Counted from the first letter of the stretch, positions 31,460-40,370 are shown. The stretch: DNA of 64,000 nucleotides from Steroidobacter denitrificans (GCF_001579945.1 NZ_CP011971.1:2726030-2790029); one strand, 5' to 3'. Notes: generated from the sequence alone by a model not told the origin. Made by a program: numbers and translations.

Positions 31460-31807
31460 ATGTCATCGAGCAGCTTGCCCAGGTGTCCGCAGTGCACCTC
31501 GGAATTTACCTACGAGGATGGAAATCTATACATTTGCCCAGAATGCGCGCATGGATGGAGCAAGGATGCCTCAGCTGAGGAAGCCGAATCAAAGCAGGCG
31601 ATACGCGATGCGGTCGGCAACGAACTTCAGGATGACGACACCGTCACCGTCATCAAGGATCTCAAGGTGAAGGGTTCATCCCTGGTCGTGAAGATGGGCA
31701 CCAAGGTGAAGAATATCCGCCTGGTCGCAGGCGATCACGATATCGACTGCAAAATCGACGGTATCGGCGCCATGCAGCTGAAATCGCAGTTTGTGAAGAA
31801 GGCGTAG
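31460..31807 (+). CDS. yjdM: Zinc-ribbon protein YjdM (PhnA)
   Basis: A 115-aa protein close to E. coli YjdM. The zinc ribbon [21 protein letters not shown] is followed by the conserved [26 protein letters not shown]-like and [10 protein letters not shown] blocks and ends LKSQFVKKA. The start at 31460 is preferred because GGAG lies 5 nt upstream; the ATG three bases earlier is too close. Long upstream extensions in this frame are not coding. Although historically called an alkylphosphonate-uptake protein, its function is unresolved and no phn gene is near. Confidence 0.95.
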   Translation: MSSSSLPRCPQCTSEFTYEDGNLYICPECAHGWSKDASAEEAESKQAIRDAVGNELQDDDTVTVIKDLKVKGSSLVVKMGTKVKNIRLVAGDHDIDCKIDGIGAMQLKSQFVKKA

Positions 31808-31818
31808 AGCAGATTCGC

Positions 31819-32682
31819 TCAGGAACCATCCTTTGTCTTCATCGCGAGAACCCGGCGCGCGGCTTTCAAGTGCGGTATATCGATCATTTTCCCCTCGATA
31901 CTGAGCGCACCTGCTCCCGGGTTGTTTTCGAATAGTTCCACCACGGCCCGCGCTGCCGCAATCTGCGCATCGGTGGGCGTAAAGGCAGCATTGATGATTT
32001 CGATCTGTGACGGATGAATCGCCATCATGCCGGTGAAGCCGTCCCTGCGGCCGCGTTGCGCATAAGCGGCCAGACCCTCCGGATCGCGAAAAGCCGGATA
32101 GACTGTTTCTATCGCTGCTACTCCCGCCGCATGGGCCGCAAACAAGGTCAGGGAACGAGCCAACTCGTAGGGTGCTGAATATCGGCCATCCTCTTGTCGC
32201 GCGGAGATTGCGCCGATCGACGCCGGTAGATCTTCCGCACCCCAGGTAAGACCACACAGCCGGGTGCTGCTGCCTCTATAGGAGCCAAGGGAAAATATGG
32301 CGCTGGGAGTTTCGGCGGTGATCGGCAAGATCATGCCGTCCGTCCACCCCAGCGAGGTCAATCTTGCATCCAGCGCCGCGACACTGGCGCCCCCTTCCGC
32401 CTTGGGCAGCATGATTCCATCCGGCCGCGCGTCGCAGAGCGCCTCGAGATCCTCGTCGACGAGACCGCTGTCCAGCGGATTGACGCGGACGAAAAGGCAT
32501 GTCGTACTGCCTTCGACGTCTTTCAAGAATGCATGAACGGCACGGCGCGCGGCCGGCTTGGCCTCGAGCACCACCGAATCTTCCAGATCCAGGATCAAGG
32601 CATCCGCGCCGCAGGTGAGCGCCTTTCGCATCCGGTCGGGGCGATCGCCCGGCACGAACAGCAATGAACGTAGTTGCATCAT
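31819..32682 (-). CDS. CoA-ester lyase (HpcH/HpaI, citrate-lyase-beta-like)
   Basis: A 287-aa TIM-barrel lyase of the CitE-like group that splits malyl-, citramalyl- or related CoA esters. It shows LFVPGDRPDRM, LDLEDSV, FVRVNPLDSG, PKAEGG and ETPSAIF, the conserved CoA- and Mg-binding blocks, then GMMAIHPSQI near the C-terminus. Its ATG at 32682 shares the A of the stop codon (TAATG) of the truncated MaoC frame upstream, so the two were once a coupled pair. MaoC hydratase plus CitE-like lyase is a known partnership in C4-C5 CoA metabolism. Confidence 0.9.
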   Translation of the reverse strand: MMQLRSLLFVPGDRPDRMRKALTCGADALILDLEDSVVLEAKPAARRAVHAFLKDVEGSTTCLFVRVNPLDSGLVDEDLEALCDARPDGIMLPKAEGGASVAALDARLTSLGWTDGMILPITAETPSAIFSLGSYRGSSTRLCGLTWGAEDLPASIGAISARQEDGRYSAPYELARSLTLFAAHAAGVAAIETVYPAFRDPEGLAAYAQRGRRDGFTGMMAIHPSQIEIINAAFTPTDAQIAAARAVVELFENNPGAGALSIEGKMIDIPHLKAARRVLAMKTKDGS

Positions 32683-32940
32683 TACGGACTTCGATTCAAT
32701 TGATCCGCTCGGAGACATTCGTGGATCGTTTCACTTTTCTGATTCAATAGTTCGTGTCGGCACATGACGATGCCTGCCTGGAGGCGCGATCCGCCGATCT
32801 TGACCACCACCGCTTCCGTGTCGGCGTGCAAGGTGTCGCCGATGAATACCGGCCTGAGCCTGACCACTTTATCATAGCCGGGATCGGCAACGAGCCTTGT
32901 GCCGGGGTCGATCGGTCCCGGCGATGAGGCGATAATTTTT
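32682..32940 (-). pseudogene. Truncated MaoC-type acyl-CoA hydratase
   Basis: C-terminal remnant of a hot-dog-fold (R)-specific enoyl-CoA hydratase. The readable part (about 85 residues: IIASSPGPIDPG, YDKVVRLRPVFIGDTLHA, KSETIHECL) matches the second half of a MaoC domain of about 150 aa. The first half, with the catalytic Asp/His segment, is missing: upstream the DNA switches to the 3' end of a DUF3187 gene, whose stop is at 32947. The frame remains open to 33041 but that part has no MaoC likeness. It is still coupled to the CoA-ester-lyase gene by TAATG. A deletion fusing unrelated genes is the likely cause. Confidence 0.75.
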
Positions 32941-32946
32941 CGACGC

Positions 32947-34047
32947 CTAATCGACGCTCCTTTCGGGAGAGAATGTCCAGCCCAGCTGAAAGCCGATGTC
33001 GGGCGTATTATTGAGATTCTGCAGATTCTCCGTGATCGCAAAGCGGAAGGCGTGTCTGCCTCTGCGATGGAAAAATCCCAGGCTCAGTTGATACTTGGTG
33101 GCCAGCAGTTCATACAGATCAGTTTCGTTGCGATCGTATACGCTGGGACTGATATAGCCCTGCAGAATTGCATTGGTTCGCTGCGTCAGGCGTCGCTCAT
33201 AACCCAGCACCAAGGTGGGTACGATTTGTGCGTCGGATGGCATGAATCCACCGGCGCCCGCATAGTACACGGCGGCGGCATTCACATAGATCGCTTGAGA
33301 TTTTGAAAAGCGCTGTACCGCCGCCTGCACGCCGACATCGGTACGTCCCGTGGACAGGATCGTACGATGACCGTTCAGCGGAAGCTTGGCGGCCGCCTCC
33401 AGGATCAGTTTCCACTTCTCCGGCAGGCTCACGCCCGAGTAACGTACACCGATCGTCGGATCCAGCAGTCCGCCGCTCGTTGGCATGCCGGATGAGACGT
33501 ATTGCGTCGACTTCAGGTTCAGCAATATGTTGGCATCATTGCGCGATACTGCATGCCGCCCGAAGCTGCTGAAGCCGAACGTATCGTGAAACCCCTCGAT
33601 CGCGCTATCGAGAAATCCACCGCCATACGCTGCACCGCTCAAAATCAGGTAAGCGCTCCAATCTGCAGTGAACTGATAATGTAGAGTGACATCGAGCTGT
33701 GCCAGCTCTTGATCCACCAGGTAATTATCGCCAGGCAGATCCAGCATCGCCTGATACTCGGCAGGACCCAGCGTACGGCGCCCCGGCAAGCCGACGAGAT
33801 AACGTTCCACCTCGGGACTCAGCGCCCAGGTATTTTGATACGCCAACTCGGCCTCCATCGCCCATGAGCCAGGCGCCAGGGAGCCTGCGTACGCCGGACG
33901 CATATCCAGGCGCAGATATCCGAAGGGCGTCAAGTCGCGCGCCCGCAGCAAGCCGAAGTACCCATCTCCGCCGGCCGCAAATGCAGGCGCTTGGATCATC
34001 GAAACGAGGAGTATGAGAACAAGACTGTGACGTAGCATGCTGCTCAT
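32947..34047 (-). CDS. DUF3187 family outer-membrane-like protein
   Basis: A 366-aa exported protein from the chosen ATG at 34047, with a signal peptide ending AFAAGG. The mature part is rich in alternating beta strands and aromatic residues (GYFGLLRARDLTPFGYLRLDMRPAY, LGYERRLTQRTNAILQGYISP, LGFFHRRGRHAFRFAITENLQNLNNTPDIGFQLGW), typical of the DUF3187 barrel-like family. No strong ribosome-binding site separates the candidate starts (34038, 34047, 34068). It may be a surface channel or lipid-related barrel; function unknown. Its 3' end abuts the MaoC remnant, so the last residues could have been altered by that junction. Confidence 0.85.
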   Translation of the reverse strand: MSSMLRHSLVLILLVSMIQAPAFAAGGDGYFGLLRARDLTPFGYLRLDMRPAYAGSLAPGSWAMEAELAYQNTWALSPEVERYLVGLPGRRTLGPAEYQAMLDLPGDNYLVDQELAQLDVTLHYQFTADWSAYLILSGAAYGGGFLDSAIEGFHDTFGFSSFGRHAVSRNDANILLNLKSTQYVSSGMPTSGGLLDPTIGVRYSGVSLPEKWKLILEAAAKLPLNGHRTILSTGRTDVGVQAAVQRFSKSQAIYVNAAAVYYAGAGGFMPSDAQIVPTLVLGYERRLTQRTNAILQGYISPSVYDRNETDLYELLATKYQLSLGFFHRRGRHAFRFAITENLQNLNNTPDIGFQLGWTFSPERSVD

Positions 34048-34144
34048 TTGCGTACTGTAGCCGCGCATGAGCAGCGCCCGCCAGATCGATTTTGCAACCA
34101 TCTGCCTGCCCGCGGATCGAGGCCGCTCAGTCGTCTGCTCAGCC

Positions 34145-34177
34145 AGGTCGTCAGATCGGCTAGGTCGTCAGATCGGC
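34145..34177. repeat. 17-bp tandem duplication over the ligase stop codon
   Basis: Two copies of AGGTCGTCAGATCGGC (16 bp, period 17) lie at 34145-34160 and 34162-34177. The second copy encodes the last residues of the acyl-CoA synthetase; the stop codon sits at the junction. It is a recent local duplication just past the coding end. Confidence 0.85.
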
Positions 34178-34865
34178 GAACTGCTGCTTGAGCACCCGCC
34201 GCAGCACCTTGCCCATCTCATTGTAGGGCAGCTCATCCAGGTAACGGATCTCACTGGGAACGCGCGAGGAACGCAGCCGCCGGCGCACCCACTCCTGCAG
34301 CTCCGCCGGCGTCGCCTTCGCGCCCGCCTTCAGCACCACTGCCGCCCCGACCCCCTCGCCCCATTGACGATCCGGTACCGCCACCACCGCCGCATCGCGC
34401 AGCGCCGGATGCTCCTGCAGCACCTCCTCGATCTCCCCGGGGGAGATATTCTCCCCGCCGCGCACGATCACATCATCCGCCCGGCCCTCAAGGTACACAT
34501 ACCCGAAGCCATCCACATGGCCGCGATCGCGCGTGGCGAACCACCCCTGCGCATTGAGCTGACTGCCCTGCTCCAGATACTCCCCGGAGACCTGCTCGCC
34601 GCGCACATAGATCTCCCCGGACTGCCCCGCTCCAAGCAGCTGGCCGTCCTCATCGCGCACCTGCAGCTCCACCGTCGGCACCGGCTTGCCCACCGAGGCC
34701 AGACGCCGGCGAATCTGCGGATCCTGGCTCTCAAAGCCACTGCGATGATCCTCAGGGCCCAGCAGACAGATCGTCGAGCTCGTCTCGGTCAGCCCGTACG
34801 CATTGGTGAAGTCCACCCCCGGGAAATACCCCATCGCCTGCTCGATCACCGCCAGCGGCATCTTG

Positions 34866-34875
34866 CCCCCCCCCC
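34866..34875. repeat. C10/G10 homopolymer at the frameshift
   Basis: Ten consecutive C on the plus strand inside the acyl-CoA synthetase gene. Reading frames on either side are offset, and a change to 8 or 11 bases would join them. Confidence 0.95.
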
Positions 34876-35288
34876 ATAGGCGATCGCCCGCAAGGAGGGC
34901 ACCTCGGCCGTCGCACACCCCGCCTGCTGCAGATGATCCACGATGCGCGAGAGCATCGTGGGCACCACGAACGCATTACTGATCCGCTGCGAGCGGCACA
35001 GCTGCAGCCAGCCGGCGGCATCGAAGTTCGCCATCTGCACCATGCGCCGGCCCGCATACGTGGAGCTCAAGATCGCCGAGATACCCGCGATGTGGTACGG
35101 CGGCACCGAGATCAGGATCGCATCCGTCTCGCTCGCACAGCCAAACTCCACCGTGCCCAGCACATAGGACATCAGGTTCTGATGACGCAGCACCGCCGCC
35201 TTGGGCCGCCCCGTGGTGCCGCTGGTGAACAGCTGAATGGCGGTATCCTCACCCTGGCCCGGGGCCGCCAGATCTTCCGCTACCGCTG

Positions 35289-35324
35289 GTGATGCCCCTT
35301 GTGATGCCCCTGGTGATGCCGAGG
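35289..35324. repeat. 12-bp tandem repeats inside the ligase gene
   Basis: Three consecutive 12-bp units beginning GTGATGCCCC (35289, 35301, 35313; the third diverges at its end). They encode a Gly/Ala/Ser/Pro-rich insert (SASPGASQGASPAVAED) between the N-terminal core and the P-loop. In-frame units can expand or contract without breaking the gene. Confidence 0.85.
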
Positions 35325-35730
35325 CCTCGATCGCCCCCAGGCTCAGGCGCAAAAACTCCTCCCGCCGCAGCACCTCGATCCCCGCCGGCAAGCGCAGCGT
35401 GCTCAGCAGCGGCTCATCGCTCAGCAGCACCGCCGGGGCAATACGCTGCAGCTGCTCCTGCAGCTCGGGCGCGGTGAGCCGGTAGTTCAGCGGCACATAC
35501 ACCGCCCCGGCATACGCCGCGGCGAACAGCGCAATCGGCACCGCCGGGCTGTTGGTGTCCAGCACCCCAAAGTACTTCACCCCCGCCGCGGCGATGCGCC
35601 GCGAGCCTGCCTGCGCGCCCGCCAGCAGCTGCCCGTACGTCAGATGCGTCTCCCCGCAGCTCACCGCAATGCGCTGCGCATGGCACTGCGCCGCCATCTC
35701 CAGCGCCATGACCAGATTCATCGCTTGATC

Positions 35731-36042
35731 CTAATCCGAAGAGGGCAGCGGCTTGGCCTGCTTCACCGTCAAGGCCTCACCCCCAAGCCCCAGCGCACCC
35801 TTGCCCGCCTTCGTGCACAGCAGCTCCAGCGTATCGCCCGCATCCACATAACGCTTGCCCACCAGCGCCATCTCCCCCGCCTCAGCCGCCACATGCTCAC
35901 CGACCCTCTTGGGCGCATCCATCGCCACCATCTCCACCCCTCCGCAGCTCAGCACCACCTCCTCGGCCGGCGAGCGCACCACCATCACTTCCGTATCGCA
36001 TACCGCGCATTTCACGCGTGTGCCTGCCTTCAACAGCCTCAT
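35731..36042 (-). CDS. Small CxxC protein linked to acyl-CoA ligase
   Basis: A 103-aa soluble protein. The N-terminal half (LKAGTRVKCAVCDTEVMVVRSPAEEVVLSCGGVEM) carries CxxC plus a later Cys, a possible metal or redox site, and resembles small conserved proteins found beside CoA-ligase and lipid-catabolism genes, often in Actinobacteria. The C-terminal half (GKRYVDAGDTLELLCTKAGKGALGLGGEALTVKQAKPLP) looks like a small beta domain. It is 9 bp upstream of the ligase gene on the same strand, so the two likely act together. No biochemical function is established. Confidence 0.7.
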   Translation of the reverse strand: MRLLKAGTRVKCAVCDTEVMVVRSPAEEVVLSCGGVEMVAMDAPKRVGEHVAAEAGEMALVGKRYVDAGDTLELLCTKAGKGALGLGGEALTVKQAKPLPSSD

Positions 36043-36228
36043 GTGTATTCCCGTCGCTTTAATTCAGGCATTGGTGCCTTGATCTTTCACCGCACAGCCT
36101 AGCTGCTGCGGCGGATATGAATTCTTAACTATGACCGCCGATATTACACCATTCATCGCCCACCCAGACTACAACTCGTTGCTGCAACCACCCATGCTTC
36201 CGCCCGGCGGTGAGTTCCCGATCGAGTC

Positions 36229-37266
36229 TTAAGGGAGCGATCGATCCTCGATGCTGTCGATCAATCCCCAGGCCAGTGCCGTCGATGCATCGATGCGCTC
36301 GGCCGATAAACCCATATAGGCAGCGCGCTGACGACCGATGCGGCGCGGAATGCTGACACAGCCGCCGGCGCCGGGAACCAGTCCAAGACGAATTTCAGGA
36401 AGCTGGAAAAACGCGTCAGGTGTCGCGCGTACATATCGGCCGAAAGCAGGCAGTTCCGCGCCGGCACCGACACAGGCCCCGTGCACATGAAATTCGACCC
36501 GCTCGGCACACTGGAGCAGCACTGCCGCCGGCAGCCGCAGACTGCGTATCGCATGCGCTGTCGCTGTATCAGGCCGCGTACCGAATTCATCGAGGTCGCC
36601 GCCGGCACTGAAACTTTTTCCGTTGCCCGCCAGCCGCGCCTTCTTGATCGACGGATCGGCAACCACGAGTTGCAGCGCCTCGCAAAGTCCATCGCGCATC
36701 TCCACCGACATCGAATTACGGCGGGACGGGCGATTCAACCGGATCTCGAAATTTTCGCCCTGGCGCTCCATCAGTACGGGCGGCCCTGGATCATTGGCCC
36801 TTGCGCCGGTGCGCGGCGCCCGCTCATCCAGCCAGCGGCGAAACTCCGGACCGCCCTGGAGCACGGCATAGGCCAGCGACTCGACCACAAGCGCCTGCTC
36901 GGCGGCCATGTGCTCGGTGACCCGCAACACTTGCACGAACGTCATGGCGGCCAGCGGAGAGCGCCGTATATTTTCCAGGGTGGCACCCAGCAACGCCGCA
37001 TCCGGCACGACCATGTCGCAAGCCTGCTGCACAATCTCATGCACCCCCTGTTCGGCGATGGCAACGACCGGGCACGACAATCTGCGCAGCCAGCCGGCAA
37101 TGAACGCCTCCTCGTCTATGCTCAGTCCAGGTGCAGACTCGTCCAGGTGCAGGAGCAGACAAGGAAATTCGGCAAATGGCGAAGCGGCATCGGCCTCCGG
37201 CAAGCGCGCCAGCGCCGCCAGTTCGCTCAAGCCGATCGCCTCGGTGGTCAGCGATGCGATATTCAT
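36229..37266 (-). CDS. Enoyl-CoA hydratase/isomerase family protein with extra N-terminal half
   Basis: A 345-aa protein. The C-terminal half (about 160-345) is a crotonase: IRLNRPSRRNSMSVEM, the oxyanion-hole GKSFSAGGDLDEFG, GACVGAGAELPAF and LPEIRLGLVPGAGG. Both catalytic Glu positions (in GAGAEL and LPEI) are kept, so it should be active on enoyl-CoA. The first 155 residues are an unusual extension that looks like a degenerate crotonase-type fold (FPCLLLHLDESAPGLSIDEEAFIAGWLRRLSCPVVAIAEQGVHEIVQQACDMVVP). Its ATG directly follows the TGA of the LLM oxidoreductase gene (TGAATG), so the two are co-translated. Confidence 0.88.
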   Translation of the reverse strand: MNIASLTTEAIGLSELAALARLPEADAASPFAEFPCLLLHLDESAPGLSIDEEAFIAGWLRRLSCPVVAIAEQGVHEIVQQACDMVVPDAALLGATLENIRRSPLAAMTFVQVLRVTEHMAAEQALVVESLAYAVLQGGPEFRRWLDERAPRTGARANDPGPPVLMERQGENFEIRLNRPSRRNSMSVEMRDGLCEALQLVVADPSIKKARLAGNGKSFSAGGDLDEFGTRPDTATAHAIRSLRLPAAVLLQCAERVEFHVHGACVGAGAELPAFGRYVRATPDAFFQLPEIRLGLVPGAGGCVSIPRRIGRQRAAYMGLSAERIDASTALAWGLIDSIEDRSLP

Positions 37267-38148
37267 TCAAACCTTGGAAATCAGCTCCTCGGCGACCCGT
37301 TCGAGTTCCGCGCGCTTCTGCGCCAGCGTCGTATTCGGGCCGAGGGTGAAGGCGAACGGAAAGACCGTGTAGCCGGTCGCGCCGGCATCTTCGAGACGGC
37401 GTATATCAGCCGGAGTCATCGGTCTTTCGTCCCAGATCGCCACGATCGAGTCGAACGGCTTGTTGTAGGTGCCGTACTCCTTGCGCAACTTTTCGAGTGT
37501 CCGCAGCGTGTCGAGCGCCTGTTCGAGCGTCTGCCCGGGAGCAACCCAGCCGTCCCCGAGGAGGGCGGCGCGTCTGAGTGCCGGCTCGCTGATGCCGCCG
37601 ATCAGGATCGGAACCGGAGCGGGCGGAGCCGGAGTCATGATGACGCGTGGAAAGTTGAAAAACCGTCCGTGATGTTCGACGAATTTTCCGGTCTGCAACT
37701 TGCGGATGACCTCGATGCACTCGTCATAACGCTTGCCGCGAGTATGAAAGTCGACACCCATCATGTCGAATTCCTCCTTCATCCAGCCGGCGCCGGTACC
37801 CAGATGCAAGCGTCCCTTGGAGAAATATCCCAAGCTGCCGGTCGCCTTTGCGACCTCGATCGGATGGCGCAGCGGCAAAATATAAATACTGGTGCAAAAG
37901 TGCAGCTTCTGCGTCACCGCCGCCAGCCCGCCGACCAGTGTCCAGGGATCGGGCCACAGCGTTTCATCCGTAAATTGCGGCGGCTTGTGATCAGCCGAAT
38001 ATAGGTATTTCGACTCCTGCTTCTCCGGATGCACGAGATGATCCGGAACGATGAACCCATGGAACCCTATGCTCTCACAGGCCTTCGCCACATCGAATAG
38101 CTGGTCACCTTCACACAAAAACGACGATTGCCAGAATTGCATTCTCAC
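37267..38148 (-). CDS. LLM-class flavin/F420-dependent oxidoreductase (TIGR03619-like)
   Basis: A 293-aa luciferase-like monooxygenase-fold enzyme. Motifs: ACESIGFHGFIVPDHLVHP, WPDPWTLVGGLAAVTQKLHFCTSIYILPLRHP, GRLHLGTGAGWMKEEFDMMGVDFHTRGKR and PVPILIGGISEPALRRAALLGDGW. These match the group annotated TIGR03619, many of which use F420 while others use FMN. It may oxidise or reduce a CoA-linked or alcohol intermediate. It is first in a coupled pair with the crotonase-like gene and lies next to a LuxR-type regulator gene on the same strand. Confidence 0.88.
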   Translation of the reverse strand: MRMQFWQSSFLCEGDQLFDVAKACESIGFHGFIVPDHLVHPEKQESKYLYSADHKPPQFTDETLWPDPWTLVGGLAAVTQKLHFCTSIYILPLRHPIEVAKATGSLGYFSKGRLHLGTGAGWMKEEFDMMGVDFHTRGKRYDECIEVIRKLQTGKFVEHHGRFFNFPRVIMTPAPPAPVPILIGGISEPALRRAALLGDGWVAPGQTLEQALDTLRTLEKLRKEYGTYNKPFDSIVAIWDERPMTPADIRRLEDAGATGYTVFPFAFTLGPNTTLAQKRAELERVAEELISKV

Positions 38149-38236
38149 TCCTCGAAGCAGCGCCCGCCCGCACCATACCCCGGATTCAGGCTATTGAGGA
38201 ACCAGGCAGCGGTCAACGCCCTCGAGGGCCACGCCG

Positions 38237-39412
38237 CTAGCTCATCGAGGCGACGCTGTTCAACAGCAGGTGAACCAGGGTGGTTTGTCGCCGCACGCCG
38301 GTCTTGGCAAAGATCGAGCGGAGATGGGCTCGAATCGTGTTTTTGCGGATCTTCAACTCCGCGGCCGCCTCATCCAGCGTCAGGCCGTTGGCCAGCAGCA
38401 GCGCCAGCGTGGCTTCCGCGGCCGTCAGGCCGAACAGGTTTCGCACCGTCTCCAGGGAAAACTGCGATTTCTGTTCCGGATCCCGGATGAACGCCACCGC
38501 AGTGGGACGATGACGGCCCTCCGAGTATTCGCCGATCGGTATCGGCCGTACCAGCACGCTCAAACTGGCTCCCCCGGAGCGCCGGGTCAGCGACATCGCC
38601 TCCGGAACTCCCGGCGCCGGCCCCGCCGCGTCCAGAGCCAGAGCGATCAAGCGCTGCAACTCCCGGTCCTCGGCTGGAAAATCGGCACGCAACTCGTTGT
38701 GAACGATCCGAATCCCATCCTTCGCTTTCAGCAACGCATCAACGATACGGTTGGTGCGCATGATCGCACCTTTTTCATCGAAAACGATCATGCCCACCAG
38801 CATGCGGTCCATGGTGCTCGAATACAGCTGCCGCTCCGTTTCGATGAAGCCCATGCGCGAATGCAGCGTCACCGCACGCTTGAGGTGCGGCAGCAGCGCC
38901 TGCGTCAACGCCTTGTCCTGCGCCGAGAACTCCCCGGCAGCCGACGCCCGCGTGATGCGCAGCCGGCAATTGGCACCGCCCTCGGTGAGCAGATCGGCCC
39001 CCATGATGAAGCGGATGTCGTTCGGTTCCAGAAACGATTTGTAAAACTCTCCCGCCATCCAGGAGGTATCGCTCCTCTCATCGATGGTGACTACTTTTTC
39101 GATAGGCAATCCCATGAACGGGTCCATCGAAAAGAACTGATAGTGGCTATAGGAGGAATTGCACACCTCCGCCCCCCATTCACCGGCCCGCGTCAGCAGC
39201 GCAGGCTGATCTACCGAGGCGGAGCGTAGAATCAGCGTCGTCCAATTCGCCCGCATGAGCCGGCGCAACATGATCAGCGCCTCGCTCCACGGCACCGGCT
39301 CGAGCGGCCCCTGATAAATAGCACCGATCAGCGCACTGAACTGCTCCAACGGCAGGGACATCGCTCCATCTGCGGCTTTCGGTCGCTTATCGAACGCTAG
39401 CGGCTGGCTCAT
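38237..39412 (-). CDS. LuxR-type helix-turn-helix transcriptional regulator
   Basis: A 391-aa regulator. The C-terminal HTH (about 320-380) has FGLTAAEATLALLLANGLTLDEAAAELKIRKNTIRAHLRSIFAKTGVRRQTTLVHLL, a clear LuxR/NarL-type DNA-binding unit. The N-terminal 300 residues form PAS/GAF-like sensor regions (SSTMDRMLVGMIVFDEKGAIMRTNRIVDALL is PAS-like). It is not a classical autoinducer-binding LuxR. An internal Met at 39361 is a possible start, but its upstream GGAG is too close, so the longer form is given. Located within the catabolic block, it probably regulates it. Confidence 0.9.
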   Translation of the reverse strand: MSQPLAFDKRPKAADGAMSLPLEQFSALIGAIYQGPLEPVPWSEALIMLRRLMRANWTTLILRSASVDQPALLTRAGEWGAEVCNSSYSHYQFFSMDPFMGLPIEKVVTIDERSDTSWMAGEFYKSFLEPNDIRFIMGADLLTEGGANCRLRITRASAAGEFSAQDKALTQALLPHLKRAVTLHSRMGFIETERQLYSSTMDRMLVGMIVFDEKGAIMRTNRIVDALLKAKDGIRIVHNELRADFPAEDRELQRLIALALDAAGPAPGVPEAMSLTRRSGGASLSVLVRPIPIGEYSEGRHRPTAVAFIRDPEQKSQFSLETVRNLFGLTAAEATLALLLANGLTLDEAAAELKIRKNTIRAHLRSIFAKTGVRRQTTLVHLLLNSVASMS

Positions 39413-39489
39413 TACGGTGCATGGCCCCTGCGAGAACGGGAAGGCTCGAACCTGGAAAGGAGCGGACGAGCATCAAGCCTCCGGCAGGA

Positions 39490-39508
39490 GGCACGGGCCC
39501 ACCGTGCC
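39490..39508. terminator. Hairpin after the SDR gene
   Basis: GGCACGG-GCCCA-CCGTGCC, a perfect 7-bp stem with a 5-nt loop, lies 68 bp past the SDR stop and ahead of the LuxR-type gene. There is no T-tract, so termination is inferred from position only. Confidence 0.4.
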
Positions 39509-39575
39509 CGTCCGTCACGTCATCCAGGCATGATAGGTGCACCTCAAGCAGCCTGCAATCGAACTTCGTCGATCC

Positions 39576-40370
39576 TCAGCCGATACTGCCGCGGGCAATT
39601 TGCGCCAGGTCCAAAAACACGGGCTTTTCGCCGCCGCCGTGTATTTCGATTTTGGCGCCGCTTACATAGGCGGCCAGCGGCGAGGCAAGGTATAGACAGG
39701 CATCGGCGACATCCCGCGGTCTGCCCATGCGCTGCAGCGGCAGCATCGCGCCGATACGCTTTATCCCCTCCTCTCCACCATAGTGTTCTCGTGAATTCTC
39801 GGTGGTCACGAGGCCGACGATCAATGCGTTGACCCGGATGCGCTGCGGTCCCCACTCCATCGCCAGCGACTCCGTCAGGTTCAGCAGTCCGGCCTTGGCT
39901 GCTCCATAGGCCGCAGTACGCGGCGATGAGCGCACCGCCGACACGCTCGAAATATTGATGATCGAACCGCCTTCCGGCTGGTCTTTCATGGCCGCATACG
40001 CCGCCTGTGACATGAAGAACGCAGCTGTCAGATTCAGCTGGATCACCTTCTCGATCAACGACGCAGAGCAGGTCGCCGAATCGACCTCGGGGCCGCCTCC
40101 GGCGTTATTGACCAGGACATCGAGACCTCCATGGTCGCGCGCGATGTCCTGAATCAACCCGTGGCACTGGTCGGCCTGGCGCACATCGCATTTACGGAAT
40201 TCAGCCACATTCGCACCTGCCGACGGCCGCTCCTCGGGATCCGAGCGGCCGCAGACGATGACCGTGGCGCCACACTCCAGAAACGCCTCGGCGATGCCGC
40301 GGCCGATACCGGCCGTGCCGCCGGTCACCAGTATCCGGCTGCCCGAGAAGTTCAACACTGCGTCCGCCAC
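39576..40370 (-). CDS. Short-chain dehydrogenase/reductase
   Basis: A classical SDR of about 264 aa. Cofactor motif TGGTAGIGRG, NNAGG, Ser in ISSVSAV and the catalytic YGAAK are present, with the C-terminal AAYVSGAKIEIHGGG. It likely oxidises a 3-hydroxyacyl or alcohol intermediate with NAD(P). The GTG at 40370 is favoured because AGGAG lies 6 nt upstream; the ATG at 40376 directly abuts that site. Longer in-frame extension (to 40715) overlaps the next gene and is Pro/Arg-rich, so not coding. It is the second gene after the flavoprotein gene, 121 bp downstream. Confidence 0.93.
   Translation of the reverse strand: MADAVLNFSGSRILVTGGTAGIGRGIAEAFLECGATVIVCGRSDPEERPSAGANVAEFRKCDVRQADQCHGLIQDIARDHGGLDVLVNNAGGGPEVDSATCSASLIEKVIQLNLTAAFFMSQAAYAAMKDQPEGGSIINISSVSAVRSSPRTAAYGAAKAGLLNLTESLAMEWGPQRIRVNALIVGLVTTENSREHYGGEEGIKRIGAMLPLQRMGRPRDVADACLYLASPLAAYVSGAKIEIHGGGEKPVFLDLAQIARGSIG

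Larger units (their letters stand above)
34160..35721 (-). pseudogene. Acyl-CoA synthetase (AMP-forming), frameshifted in a G10 tract
   Basis: Together the two reading frames encode one adenylate-forming acyl-CoA ligase of about 520 aa. The first part (to about 34870) has the P-loop TSGTTGRPKAAV and VPPYHIAGI; the second has YGLTETSST, TRDRGHVDGFGY, RADDVIVRGGENISPGEIEE and the catalytic Lys in NEMGKVLRR. The break is in a run of ten C on the plus strand (34866-34875, G10 in the coding strand). Eight Gs would restore AYGGGKMPL, the expected A5-like core. All functional motifs are intact on both sides, so the gene is either recently broken, phase-variable by slippage, or mis-sequenced at the homopolymer. 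It is followed upstream by a small CxxC gene 10 bp away. Confidence 0.85.

Noticed and set aside
36481-38004. 507-codon plus-strand frame over crotonase and LLM genes
   Set aside because: Basic, low-information translation; minus-strand genes have all family motifs.
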